DNA of 54,948 nt. Origin: Coleophoma eucalyptorum. Taxonomy: Eukaryota; Ascomycota; Leotiomycetes; Helotiales; Dermateaceae. Of the stretch, positions 21,561 through 32,977 are shown in pieces; positions within the stretch are counted from its first letter, which is position 1; each line of letters begins with the position of its first letter. The translations under genes were made by a program, and so were the position numbers. The DNA lies in NCBI GenBank assembly GCA_026120035.1, contig JALRME010000079.1, positions 1 through 54,948 of the forward strand, given 5' to 3'. A model generated the notes under the pieces. That model ran no database searches and was not told where the DNA came from. It saw only the letters and a program-made list of their open reading frames with translations.

Positions 21561-22709
21561 AGCTTAATGCGATGCAGAAGGGAACTATGCCGAATTTTTT
21601 AACAATCAAGACTCGATAGTAGATAAGTTGAACTTCTAATTAAGGGAACTCTGTACAATATATAGTAAACGGTTAGGTGAGTATAATTGATCTGACTACA
21701 GTAGGGTGACATTGAAAGTGACACCCCTGCTTTTAATGGATAGATCCACTTAGTAGTAGTGTACTGTACCCTTGCCAACTTATAAGGCGCAGTGGACTTC
21801 TTAAACTCCACAGGGCAAATACCACTAAGAATGAGCAATACGGAAACAGTTACCAGGAGCAGATAAAGGTGGCTAATAAACCCCATCGCATATAGGGAAG
21901 CCCAATTACCGTCACAGCCTCCATATAACACTGTCACGGTGGTTTTACTATATTTTAGCTATAACAAGTACTCCGTCCTAGGAGAGGATTGCATAAGTAT
22001 TTATATAATAGGAGCTAACTAACTTACTGTATAATATTGTTAAACTTTTGTATAAAAACGTGTATAAAGAATTTATTTTTTTATGTTTTTATATAGCTTT
22101 CCTAAGCAGAATCAATATTCTTGGACTGTCAGGAGTATCTTTATTACATGTCATGACAAGCCAATTGTATGACACTTTCTGACAGCTGCAAAGGCGCGCT
22201 TCCCTAATCGTATAAAAAGCTAGGGCCTAGCGCACACGTCAAACCCACTATGCGAAATTTACAGCTGGGGTAGCTAGGCAGCAGCAGCAGTCTAGATCGG
22301 AATGAGGTAATTTCACCATTGGTTGAGGCTGCAGACGCTCGGGACGGACGGGAGCACCGTCTTCGCTCAGGGACGGTGGTGAAAGGTTGGTGAGCCGGCG
22401 GCGACAAGTACAAGGTGGTATGTCAGCTCAGCTCATACTCGAATCTCGGCCATCACCATCACCAGCAGGAACTGGGAGAGAGCATGACGGCTATCACAGG
22501 CAACGCAAGAGCATCGCAGGTGTTGCGGTTGATAAAGGAGATCGGGAGACGGCATCGGGGACGGCAGGAGCGCGGTGCCGCCGGGGAGAACGGCAGGGGA
22601 TATTGCCGTGGGTCTAGACAGGAGCAGTGGAGGATGCAGCAAGAGGCCGAGCGCGCGTGTGTGAGGGAGGTGTGGAAAGGGAAGAAAACAACATCGGTCG
22701 AGTAAGGTA
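21561..22709. other. 5' flank of the GH71 gene; GC-richer stretch
   Basis: About 1.15 kb. 21561-22150 is AT-rich. 22250-22700 is GC-richer, with open frames rich in Arg and Gly but no recognisable domain. It belongs to the inserted segment. Confidence 0.4.
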
Positions 22710-22821
22710 TAACTTAATATAGTTGCGTAGTTAATTTTTCAGACCCCAAAACCGTGAAGCCTTTTCGGCACGCAGGGTGTTTCGGCACACAGGGTGTTTC
22801 GGCACACAGGGACGGACGTTA
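22710..22821. repeat. pogo-type repeat, copy 2, right end
   Basis: It matches 371-465. The end has three 17-bp units instead of two (CCCTGTGTGCCGAAACA twice, then CCCTGCGTGCCGAAAAG, minus strand), leader ACGTCCGT (22812-22819) and TA (22820-22821). The number of units therefore varies between copies. Confidence 0.7.
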
Positions 22822-22950
22822 TGATCTTTAAAATTGGGTTTTATGCTGCTCAGCCCAAGCAGTCACTCGTCAATTTATGGTATAAAGTTACGAGCAAGTA
22901 GCCAGTTTTTATTGATTTGAATTGATTTATTTCTCTCCTTACACAAACTT

Positions 22951-23400
22951 TCAAGACAGCTTTGTTGGTGAAGGTTTTGCTTCATATCGCACGCGTGGTG
23001 GAATGTCGAGGTAAGCTCTCCCTTTCCAAGTATGATAATAGTTCGACTGCATATCTTGTTCTGCAGAAAGTTCGACAGGAGATACAGCAACATCCTCAAC
23101 ATCTATACCATATTTCTGAAATTGGCAGCCACAACCGTGATAATAATAATGATGATGAATATCACATATGATTATTACATTAGACGGCAAAGAAGGCCCT
23201 TCCTCCAGAAAGTACTTTCGAACACACCGAGAACACACACCGCGAATTGGAACCTTCCCTGGCAAGATTGGATGTTTTGCGTGGTATGATGCCGATCGTG
23301 GACGTCTACAGGCAGAACAAATATGATCTATCTGGTCAAGAAATCTTTGCTAAGCAACCCTTAAGCCATCAGCTAGAACATAGAAAGGAAAGAAGATACG
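22951..23400 (-). pseudogene. relic of a fungal protein with a two-CxxC zinc-like motif
   Basis: The minus strand reads DHICSACRRPRSASYHAKHP, then ILPGKVPIRGVCSRCVRKYF, giving two CxxC pairs separated by an RS-x-x-YH-x-x-HP-x-x-PG segment. A similar segment occurs in uncharacterised fungal proteins. The frame stays open to about 22951 (NYYHTWKGRAYLDIPPRVRY) and is interrupted upstream by TAG near 23348 and by loss of a clear start. Zinc binding is inferred from the Cys pairs only; the function is unknown. Confidence 0.5.
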
Positions 23401-23682
23401 AGAACCAACAGCAGGCGAATCAAGACGGAAAGTGTTAGGGACGGTATATTCGAGCTAGTGCGTAGATAAACTTTCAGGCACACAGTTTCTGCCAAAAGGA
23501 TCGTACATACTATGTCCAAGTGTTTATAGATCTATCATTCTATCGACTAATTTAGGACATAAGACATGCTTATTTAAGCGCAACATGTCGAAAATTATCA
23601 TGTCTTAATTAGGACATAAACACGGCCATTTTAGGATCACAATCTTAATTTTGCAGTTTAGTATTTGTAGAGAGCGGGACTA
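23401..23682. other. intergenic
   Basis: Includes a short inverted motif around 23558-23618 (GACATAAGACATG against CATGTCTTAATTAGGACAT). No gene is seen. Confidence 0.4.
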
Positions 23683-26667
23683 TTGAATGATCTGACTTCT
23701 AGTGTAGTGGAGACACATCTCTATCTTGATCCATGTACTGCCTTTTCTGACCGGCCAGTCTTGTTTGCAGATACAGATATCAATCCAATTCAGTCCACCT
23801 CGAGGTACCCTACAACGAAGAAATGTCACGAGCTTGTACAACGAACCCTACCTAGACTTAGAGAGGGCATTTGTTTCCCAGACTTTCGAGATATTGCTAA
23901 TGAGATGCTCTACAAGGTTCTCTTCCCTTATACAGATGTAATCTGTCTTTTTGCAAATGATGTTGGCGGGCTCCAATCTATCGCTCTATGGATCTATTCG
24001 TGGACTCAAAGAGACCGTCATACGACCATTCCTCAAGCTCCTCAGCCCCGAATTATCATTGTGACCGAGTCTTCCAGTCCGCGACGAGGTGAGAAAGAAG
24101 AATTAGGCCAGCTCATAGAGATTTTGCCCGATGAAGCAAGAGAAATTGTTATTGATGCAGCTATCCAATTTGTGAATCTAGATCCAACTCAATCACTCTC
24201 CACTGGAGCTAGCCATAGAAAACTCAGGGAGTGCTTGATGAATGCATCAGACCATGTCAGAATGTGCCGGTTTGAGACAAAAACACTATTCTCAGTATTG
24301 CACCTACAAGTGTTTCTAGATCGGACTTGCACTCACTTCGCCGAGGGTAGAAGGGAAGCATTCAACTTGATACGGTCGTCTCGCACCGAAAATTCTACTG
24401 CTATAGACCTAAAGGAACATCTAACCAACTTTTTAGAAAAGATCAAAACCCCGCAGCATCTAAAGGAATTTGCAATTCCCCTTATCGTCTCAAGTTTTCT
24501 CCTTGATAACTACCCTCCAGACATGCATCGTAGGTAATGTTTCATTGCAGAGACGTTGATCTGATTTTAGTTTAGTGTTTGACCCCAAAGATGTCTTTAA
24601 AGAACTTTACGAGGAAAGCTGTTATCAGGCCTGCAGAAGCGGCCTATTTGCATCTGATGGATCAGCTCACCTTATTATGCCTTCTGGGTTTGTTACCCTC
24701 ACAGAACAAGCATTCTCCAAATGCTTCGATAATCTCATCAAAATCACTACAAACACGTCAACGGATCTCCACCGCCAACTCTTGTTACGAACTAGAGCGG
24801 AGTGGCTTTACACATCCTCGAATGATACATGCTTCATGTGCATTCGAAGGAGACCCCAATATGGCCTGTCTTGTCCACATTGTATATGTGAGAATTGCGT
24901 ACGAGTCTTTGGGAAGAAAAATTTAAATAGCTCTTGGCTCTATGAAGTTGATAGCTGCTTCTATTGTGGCGAAGCCACAGGCGGGATGACGATCAAAATG
25001 TTGCCTAGGACAGCCGGTGTTCGTGTTCTGACCTTTGATGGCGGAGGAGTCCGTGGCCTTGCGACACTCCAGTACCTTCAGCTCCTGCAAGAGCGTATCG
25101 GGCTTCCTCTTTCTATTCAAGAGCATTTTGATGTTGTTTTCGGTACAAGTTCAGGTAATATTCCATGATTGCAATAAAGAAGCTGGAGCTAATGGGCTAG
25201 GTGGCATTATTGCCTTGGCTTTATTCGTGAATGGGTGGTCCGTGGAAAATGTATAGGCGAGTTCGAAAAGCTTGCCAAATTAGCATTTCAGCCTCGCATT
25301 TCGGGCTCCATCCCAATCCTTTCAAATTTGCTGCACTTTTTAGTAAGCTACCTAGCTAACGGCCGATATCCAGCGGGAAATTTGGAATGGGCCCTAGAGG
25401 AGGCATTTGGAAGCAGCAGAGGTCTACTAGACTATTCGAGAGCCACGGAAACAGGGACAAGGGTTGGTCTCCCGGTGACTACCATACATGATGCAGCGAC
25501 ATGTCTTTTCACAAACTACAACAATATAGGTCAGAGACCTCAAAGATGTGGTATGTTCTCTGGCCTGAACTCTGCCTTGGCTAACAACACTAGGATACCA
25601 TATTCTACGCCCGAAGGATGGACTACAACAAGTGCCTATATGGGAAATGTGCGTGCAACTTTCGGGCGAGACTAAGGGCTAGCAGCGTGTAGTGCAAGAT
25701 GCGGATCGGCTGCTCCTTCGCAAGTACTCTTACATATTTCTGAGACACAGCTGACGGAAACTGCAGATATTTCAAACCAAGAAATATTTTTGGTGTAGGA
25801 ACCTTCCAGGATGGAGGGCTTGGCCACAATGACCCTTGCAATCTTGCTCTTCAGGAAATCGCAGCAATGTATCCAGCAGCTAACAAGCCTAGTATTGTAG
25901 TCTCGTTAGGGACTGGTGCGCGTCGCCTTGACGATGAGCCACGAATGTCTCCAACTCGAGGGCTATTCAGAGACGGCTTCATTCCTCGCTTATTTAGAGC
26001 GTTTAGGGCTTCCCTTGGTAGTGTTGACGGACACAAATTTAGAAGCCATATCTTTAGCAGCCGCGGTGGCTCTAGCTCAAGACCGCAATATTTCCGTTTC
26101 GATATCGAATTTGAAGAGTCTGAGCCGACACTAGATGACACAACTTGCATACAAGAACTAAAGGCTGCAGCTCGTTTAGCCCTTGATGGTTCTAAAGAAT
26201 TAGATAGACTCGCAAGATGTCTTATCGCCGAGCTTTTCGTTTTTGAGTTAGATTTGCTGCCAGCTAGGTATAATGGGTTGAACCAAATCACGGGCTAAGT
26301 TTTCTGCAGTCTGGAAAACAACTCTGCTGCCCTGTCAAATCTGCTCGATCAACTTGCAGTTAGCTCGGCCAAATTCTTATCGCAAGGGCAACTGCTTGCT
26401 AAGCCGGTGAAAAATAGTACCTGCCTTGATGAGAACGGACGATTTCGCCTTTGGGTCAGTATTAGTGGCCTCAGCGAGACCTCTCAGATATCTATCCAGC
26501 TTCAAGAGGGTTCTGCTCAGCCGTGCAATATCAGCGGGTCACCGTTCTCCATTCCCTCGCTTGTCTCCGCACAAGGATTAAATTCTTGCTCCGGTACCTC
26601 CGATCACATGAAACGGAAAAGAGGCAACCATATCCAATCGAGAGGCAGAAAGCGGCAAAGGCTATAA
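23683..26667 (+). pseudogene. patatin-like phospholipase with RING-like finger, several lesions
   Basis: This is a fungal patatin-like (iPLA2-type) lipid acyl hydrolase. A 284-residue N-terminal part (23683-24537, no ATG start) is followed by an exon from about 24575. That exon has a RING-like cysteine finger (CFMCIRRRPQYGLSCPHC, ICENCVRVFG, SCFYCG), then the oxyanion loop DGGGVRG and the nucleophile FGTSSG. An intron (about 25156-25200) splits the GxSxG region. Next come GGIIALALFVNGW, a 1-nt deletion near 25250, CIGEFEKLAKLAF, an in-frame TAA at 25673-25675, and the DGG of the catalytic dyad (GTFQDGGLGHNDP) in another frame. VVSLGTG and a basic tail ending near 26667 close it. Such proteins are often linked to NLR-type incompatibility in fungi. 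Confidence 0.8.
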
Positions 26668-27031
26668 ATACCTGTGTATTGGTCGTTCAAAAAACTCATA
26701 GCTTCCGTGAAGCAAGTTATTGATGCTACTTTATCAGTGTCTGTATATTGTCAAATACTTACAGAATAATATCTGAAGAGATATGGAGGCCATTAATATA
26801 GGAATATAGGAATATAAGTCTGCAGTTTGAAGTCTGTGCCAGCCTCATAAGTAAGGTATATGTAGAGCCAGATCTAGACTTGCGAAAGGGAAGTCGATCT
26901 GTGAGTGGGCTTGAAAAACACCTAAGTTAGCAATAGATCACTTCTCAGCTTCGAATCATCGATCAAAGCAAATCTTGAGAATCCTAAGATAGAAGGCACG
27001 AAAAGTCTACCAACTTCGAAAGGTGAGTATT
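26668..27031. other. intergenic
   Basis: AT-rich; contains GGAATATA tandem repeats near 26800. No gene is seen. Confidence 0.5.
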
Positions 27032-27181
27032 ATGTCCTCTCGCGAAATTCGCCCTTGGCTCGGTGAGAGAAACGCGTTCGCGAACAATTCTAATACATCA
27101 GCTACCGAGTCTGAGGGTGGTCAGAATTTCATAAGTCGTTCAAGACATGCGTGTTCGAATTGCAGGAAATCTCGGGCCAAG
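27032..27181 (+). pseudogene. first exon of a Zn2Cys6 regulator, rest missing
   Basis: ATG 27032 opens 50 codons ending in RHACSNCRKSRAK, the first half of a Zn(II)2Cys6 cluster, followed by a normal 5' splice site (AAG then GTAAGG). An intron at this point of the zinc cluster is common in fungal regulators. Instead of a second exon, the DNA from 27194 onward is an FMN oxidase relic on the opposite strand. The gene was therefore truncated within its first intron. Confidence 0.7.
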
Positions 27182-27193
27182 GTAAGGGAATAT

Positions 27194-27960
27194 TCAGTCT
27201 TGTCCCGAAGCGAGGTGAATAGGAATCGTTCCAGCCGCTGCAGCTATGCGTTCAGGGAGGGCATCGAGAGAAGCCAGAGTGACTTGAAGCTGACGGGCCC
27301 CATAATTAGACACAATCATTCCATCAACCCCATACTTGATAGCAAGGAGTGTGTCTTCTGCCGTAAGGACTAAGGCATATCAACTTACACATTAGGGTCA
27401 TCTATAATGAATTCACTTACTCCCTTTGATCCAGATTTGCATCTTTATCGTGGATCGTATCCATTGAATGTCACGCCCCCAACTTTGACTGTCATCATTT
27501 AGGGTTGCAAATAGATCTTTGAACATCCCTCCATGTACCCTATCAACGGCTTCACTATAAATAGGGAATAATACGCCTGGCAGCGGATGGAACGAATTCC
27601 AAGTCTCATTCCACCGCGTACCAAGGATTGGGGGTTCAGCTGTCAGGAGAATTACCTTAAATCCGGATTCTGTAAATGGTTAGACCAGTGTTGACCGTTT
27701 TATTCGTCACAGTCAATACTTCTTCGATCAAAGTATTTGAGAAAGACCTGAAGCCCATAGCTATGCCTACAATTTTCACAGCTTTTGCTATAGCATACGC
27801 CCCTTCTGGTGTCCATAGCTTGTGATGAGCAGCTAAAACAAGCATAACAACGACCGCTATTTCATTCTTGAATTCTGTAATGGATTAGTTACTACTCTTC
27901 AGAGTCTCCCACCGAATTTCTTTAAGTAAACCCGTCCTCATAGAAAACCTCCATCTCCCT
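27194..27960 (-). pseudogene. FMN-dependent alpha-hydroxy-acid oxidase/dehydrogenase relic
   Basis: The family (lactate/glycolate oxidase, cytochrome b2 flavodomain) oxidises L-2-hydroxy acids with FMN. Reading from 27960: AHHKLWTPEGAYAIAKAVK, FRSFSNTLIEEVL, then in other frames ILLTAEPPILGTRWNE, DDSQSWGRDIQWIRSTIKMQ, IWIKG, an intron, and VLTAEDTLLAIKYGVDGMIV followed by SNYGARQLQVTLASLDALPE. The catalytic-site SNHGGRQLD segment is altered to SNYGARQLQ. The C-terminal barrel after PIHLASGQ is missing. There are several frameshifts and stops. Confidence 0.8.
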
Positions 27961-27964
27961 TCCT

Positions 27965-29052
27965 CTATCCCCTCCAATTCTCCCTTTCTCTGCAATTTCG
28001 CTCTTGAAAGCAATAATCCATATTCCATTTCCCCTGCCCCAGCTCCTGACACACAACTAGCAGATTCCGGTACGACCGCGCTAGATTTTCATAATCTACC
28101 TCTTTCTGCTGCAGTTCCTGCTCTAGCTTAGCGTTTGTTTTCTTTCTTTGGCGAAAAGCGCGCTGAGAATTGCGGTTTTGGGCTTTTCTTCTCTGTGAGA
28201 AATGATCAGCAACGCTCGTAGCCAATGTAGCAGAGGTAAATTTTGTAGAAGAAGAGGGCTATAACGAACTAATTTCATAGAACTAACACCCGTACTACTA
28301 ACCCTCTTTATATCCTGGTAACTAAGTGGTTCTTCAATTACAAGCTCTATAGCCGAAAAGTTTGATGATAAGGGTGCATATTTGAGCGAAAGATCCTGGC
28401 TATCCATTAAAATGGGCGTAGGAGTGCCTCTAGGATACAGATCTTTAATTTGTGAGGACGATGAGTGTGGCAGTGCTAGTAAGGGAAAACTGAGATGATT
28501 GATGTTTCTATCGGGGGGGGGGGAGACTTGAGAGGAAGCCGAGGAGGCTTTTAAATCTAAATATTGAGGCGAAGATGGAGACGAGCTTGTACTGGGGGTA
28601 TCCAAAGAGAATCCAGTAGTTGAGGGTGAGAGGGCGGGAAATTGGGTATCTGAGTCTGCATTAGAGACTGTTTATTAGGTCAGTTTAAATTAAGAGGCAT
28701 TTAGATACTTACAAGATATACCGCCAAGCGTTTCTTCATCAGCTAATTCGAACGAATGAGGAGAGCTAGCAGCTATTGTGATTATAGCGTCGTTGATTTT
28801 GGACTAAAACGATTATTAGTGTTTTGATCGGATATAAACATATGCTTAAACAGCTACACGTTAATTTCATAAGGCCTCTCAGAAAACACAACAAATAATA
28901 GAATGTGCCCATACTTGATTATTAAAAGCTATCATCCATTCATCTATACTATTGTATGCCGTGTCATCGTCGACAATGTAAAAAGAGCAGCAATCAACCT
29001 GTGTGTTAGGAAGGCCATTGTATAACTCAGGGTAATGGGTTGTAGGCGACAT
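27965..29052 (-). CDS. bZIP transcription factor, four exons
   Basis: Exons 29052-28915, 28803-28713, 28655-28303 and 28258-27965 join in frame to 291 residues. The last intron is only 44 nt. The basic region QRRKAQNRNSQRAFRQRKK and a leucine zipper (KLEQELQQKEVDYENLARSY) lie in the last exon, as in AP-1-like fungal bZIPs. The Ser-to-Ala position of the usual NRAAQRAFR signature is changed (NRNSQRAFR). The middle is Ser/Pro-rich, with an 11-nt G run at 28513-28523 that is a possible indel site. It acts in the nucleus; its targets are unknown. The FMN oxidase relic abuts its 3' end. Confidence 0.8.
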
Positions 29053-30613
29053 GATGCAGCGTTCAAAAAATAAGGTATAATGTGCAATGCGATTTAGTTT
29101 TAACCGGTGTAGAAGGTGTAGAAAATGGCTATACAACTTTGGGTTGCGAAAAAGCCAACCTAATATATATACTCTCTTACCTATGAGAAGTAATGTGGTA
29201 TACGTCCTTTCGATGACCTCATGACCCAAGAGGCTGGAGCAAGAAAATGATTAAATTGGTCTTTAATCGGTAGAGTTTGCCAGTTTCATCATGATCCACC
29301 AATCATTAACATATGTTATTGGATTTTGGGTATATTACTAGCCCGAAAGAAGTGATATTTATGAGCTAGTAACTTAAAATTCTCCAACATAATTCTGAGC
29401 CGCATCAACAAATTTGAATTCAAACGATTACATGATCAGCCGTTGCTGATAGTAGTAAATAAACGGTCAAGCATTGCACTGAATCTAGGCTAAATCGAGC
29501 ATTGTTTAGCCGATATCCATTCCTGTAACTCGGCTAAACCCGGAAACCGGTTTTTCTAAGACTTAAATGCGACAAGTGGCATCGCGTAGCAATCCTTAGA
29601 AAGATAGTTTATTTCCCAATAAGTATATCAAATCGGACTATATGAGGGAAGCCCTACGACTCATGAGGTGATGCGTAAGCATATATGAATCTATACTCGA
29701 CCCCCTTTTGGACTTCATTTTTGTGACGCATCCCCCCCTTAAAACTAAATCAAAGAAGTCCAATTATCGTATGTCAAATAGACTACGGAAAGTTGCTATC
29801 TCTCACGCCGACCCACTTTGGTTTGATCTAGAATTGATTTCAAAAATCTCTCTTATCAATAGAATTCAAAAACAAAACAATGGTGCCTCACTTCTTGTCT
29901 TGTCGGATATCTGGCTATCTGGCTATCCTACATTTCCTGGGCAATAACCGACAAGGAAAATGCCTCTCTTGTCCTGAAGTATGTGCACAAGAGTAGAACT
30001 GCCTACGGTCCCAAAATACATTCGGCCATGGCGAACAGCAAGATGCACGTTGGTTGGGATTTAATAAGCGCGCCTCGGCACTGTTGTTGCCTCAGATCTT
30101 ATTCCAAGCATGTGGGATTCTGTGCAGCAGCGTCGCTAGGAATTGCGTACTTGTTGACCTCGTTGTTCCACTCGACAACGCAAAACTGGACGCAGACTTT
30201 CGAAGTAAGCGCTGACTCGTCGGCGTGGAAGACGGCCTTCGGAATATAACAGCATCTTCGAGCGAGAGCCACTGAAGAGCTTGACTGCGCCCTCAATTGC
30301 TTTGAGCGAAGGGGAGAGATCCTGTGTCGCACTAGAGCTCTCAGGATCGAGGAAGGTGGGGGCTTGCGTCGTCAGATCGGAAAAGCCGGAGAGCGACGTC
30401 TGAGGAAAACAAGGCTGGTGTGAGGCACAGGCTTACATAAACTCAACAGGCTTGCTGAGCAGCCGAGCTTTATACCTCGATTTGGGTATAGTATCGCTTA
30501 CGCTGAGGCCTGCTTGCCCCATACACCATTTTCTTATCTCCATTTCTCAATCCAAACCAAATCCATTCTTTCTGCTCTCGAATCTCATCTCAAACGTCTT
30601 CTCTCTTGCAGCA
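29053..30613. other. intergenic, between two regulators
   Basis: About 1.5 kb without a supported gene. Short open frames at 29708-29947 and 29983-30249 lack domains. The last 150 nt before 30614 are pyrimidine-rich, typical of a fungal promoter and 5' UTR. Confidence 0.5.
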
Positions 30614-32852
30614 ATGGATAACAAGCATCATCGGAGATCAAAGACGGGTGAGTAACAACTTTACTACCAACATAAGAATACGGACCCAACAACTACGAGA
30701 CCTCCGCTAATAATGGGATGACCCAGGTTGCGTTACCTGTCGCAAAAGAAAAGTACGGTGCGACGAGGCCAAGCCTATCTGCAAAGCATGTGACCGATTG
30801 AGAGTCCCATGCTCTTTCAATGCAGCATCTTGTGAGCAAGACTTTGTTGAGCCTCTGAATCGAAAGACGAGATTCGGATTTCGATTTGTTGATAGTACTC
30901 AAATTCGTCGCAAACGATTGGCTGCTACAAAATCTGCTGTGTCTGCCAACGTGGAGAAGAATGGCCCTTCTACAGCCAATTCCAACACTACCTCGGAGCA
31001 ACCTATAGCTATTGCCCAGAATAAAATTCTACCTATCCCAAACTCTGCGGATGAGCTTCTAGGTTCTGGCAGCAGCAAAACTTCTAAGGACTCACTGTCT
31101 GTAGTCCCATCCCCAGTTGCGACAGACTTTCTCACTGCAACTTCCGAAGACACATTTTCGTTTGATCAAACGCCTGTTCCAATTGAGTGGCTGAACACAA
31201 TCCCCTGGAATCTGTCGGGGCCGCATCCCTTCACTAGCATGAACGATTTCTGTACACAATTTGGACAAGACTTTGGCGGCAATGAGGATTGGTTAAGCAC
31301 CCCCGTAAAGGCTTCTTCATTTTCCCAAACGGCATTCGAATATGATTCGACAACACCTTTGAATTCTGTATCTGCAGGGTACCTTTTCAAAGACCAAGTT
31401 GAGACTGACGATCATTTGAATCTTGGTATGATTTCGGATCCCTTCCACGAGACATGGCCACCCGTGGGAGATCATTCACCCGAATCGAATCTTACTACGA
31501 ATTTCTCAGTGCCGAATCACTTTTATAATCCTACATGGGGCCCTGGCATGCAGATAGGGATGATCCAGGATATATCATACAAAGATGACGATACAATGGT
31601 CGCCATCAAATCTAAAGATCGCGAACTGATCCAGCATTTCCTGAATGTGATGATCAAGTTTACCAAACTACGACGCTCAGGAAGCGACAACTTTTTGAGC
31701 CAAATCTTTAGCAACCATGGACTGTTTGAAGAAAAACTATTTGGGGCTATAATGGCATGGACGGGTTTGCATCTAGCAAGAACGAGGAATTCATCGATAC
31801 AGGATGCCGAAGCACGATACCAGCATGTCAGCAAGCTACTGTACGAAGACAAGAACCATGCCGAACATTTTGATATCACCATTCTCACTATATGGTTTAT
31901 GCTTCAATATGAACTGCTTTCCGCCAATCGTGTGGATCGATTTTGTCGGCTTCTCGACTATGCCGCTGATGCCGTAGAAACTCTAGGCCGGCAATGGCTG
32001 GCTGCTGGTGTTTCTCCTTCTATTACTCCAACTAGTGCTCGTATCCTCATATGGCTAGGGACCTATGATCTTCGAGCGGCGCATTCTGGTTTTACCGTTC
32101 GCCTACTGCAGAGCTTGAGGAATAGTCGCCTGATCTATGGGCGCCTTGAGAATCCTCCTCTGAACCAGTCTCTCGATGCAGACTCAAAGATACTGCAAGA
32201 GGATTCTGAAACGTCGGTCCTAGATGTCAACTTATGTCTCCGCCTCATGCTACGAATCGACTGCTTAGGTGGTCGCATAATGCAACAAAAAGGCTCCCTA
32301 GATAATGATGCAGGATGGCTATCTATAGAGCGTGATGTTATTGCATTGGGATCTGAGATTGGAAGCAACCCTGAATACCCTGTGGTGGTTTCTATGACGG
32401 ATAATGAAATGAGTTCTAATCAATTCAATTGGTTCTTGCTTGTCGCAAGTTACTATGGCCTAATTATCACCTTTCACATATTTTCCCCCCAATTTTCAAA
32501 GTCAACAGTCCTTGATGACCAATGCCCTATGGGTGCGAATGTGTGTAATATAATGAGCGCTGGAGATGCTGCGACAAGGATCATTAAAATAGCCCTTCGA
32601 GTCACGCAATGCCGACCGAAATCACCGCAGGGCAATTGGCCGAGACTCCTCTTTCTTGCAGGTATAAAAACCACGGATCCGATTTATCAAAGCTGGGTTG
32701 TTAAGACGCTAAAAGAGGCTGAATGCTGGGGAGAAAACAATAGGAAGACTAGGGTACTCCTTGAGCATGTCATTAGAAGACAGGCAATAAGCAGCACCAA
32801 AGTTAACTTTGTAGAGGTTATGCGTGAGACTACGGGGATTTTCATATTGTAA
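30614..32852 (+). CDS. Zn(II)2Cys6 transcription factor, intact
   Basis: A fungal binuclear-zinc regulator of 719 residues. Exon 1 (30614-30647) and exon 2 (30727-32852) are separated by a 79-nt intron inside the zinc-cluster coding part. The cluster is C13, C16, C23, C30, C33, C40 (CVTCRKRKVRCDEAKPICKA), spacing CX2CX6CX6CX2CX6C. Residues from about 280 on (SKDRELIQHFLNVMIKFTKL, EARYQHVSKLLYEDKNHAEH, LDYAADAVETLGRQW) look like the fungal_trans_2 domain. There is no in-frame stop, and codon usage looks like an expressed gene. It is convergent with a SnoaL-like gene 125 bp downstream, which could be a target. The ligand is unknown. Confidence 0.9.
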
Positions 32853-32977
32853 TCTACAAAAGCACACAATGGATGTATTGGAATGGGATTCAGTACCTCA
32901 ATCATACATCATTATCAACCTTGAATCATGCGTTTCTGGAGACTCAGCCGACTTTTTACCATGTTCTCTTCCAACCT

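Larger units (their letters stand above)
18140..22709. mobile_element. 4.57-kb segment inserted into the repeat, carrying the GH71-peptidase gene
   Basis: The segment is bracketed by the 7-bp direct duplication TAACTTA (18133-18139 and 22710-22716). The uninterrupted copy 1 has it only once (371-377), and the diverged third copy is also uninterrupted. I see no terminal inverted repeat and no transposase, so the mechanism is unknown; a 7- to 8-bp duplication would suit an hAT-like or capture event. Listed as a mobile element by inference. Confidence 0.5.

Noticed and set aside
22387..22705. Open frames rich in Arg/Gly, possible gene
   Set aside because: Several overlapping frames are open only because of GC-rich, low-complexity sequence; no domain or splice pattern is seen.
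18140..22709. Giant Starship-type element
   Set aside because: No tyrosine-recombinase captain gene is present and the segment is only 4.6 kb.
30899..32905. Minus-strand open frames opposite the Zn2Cys6 gene
   Set aside because: They are shadows of the 719-codon plus-strand gene and have no domains.
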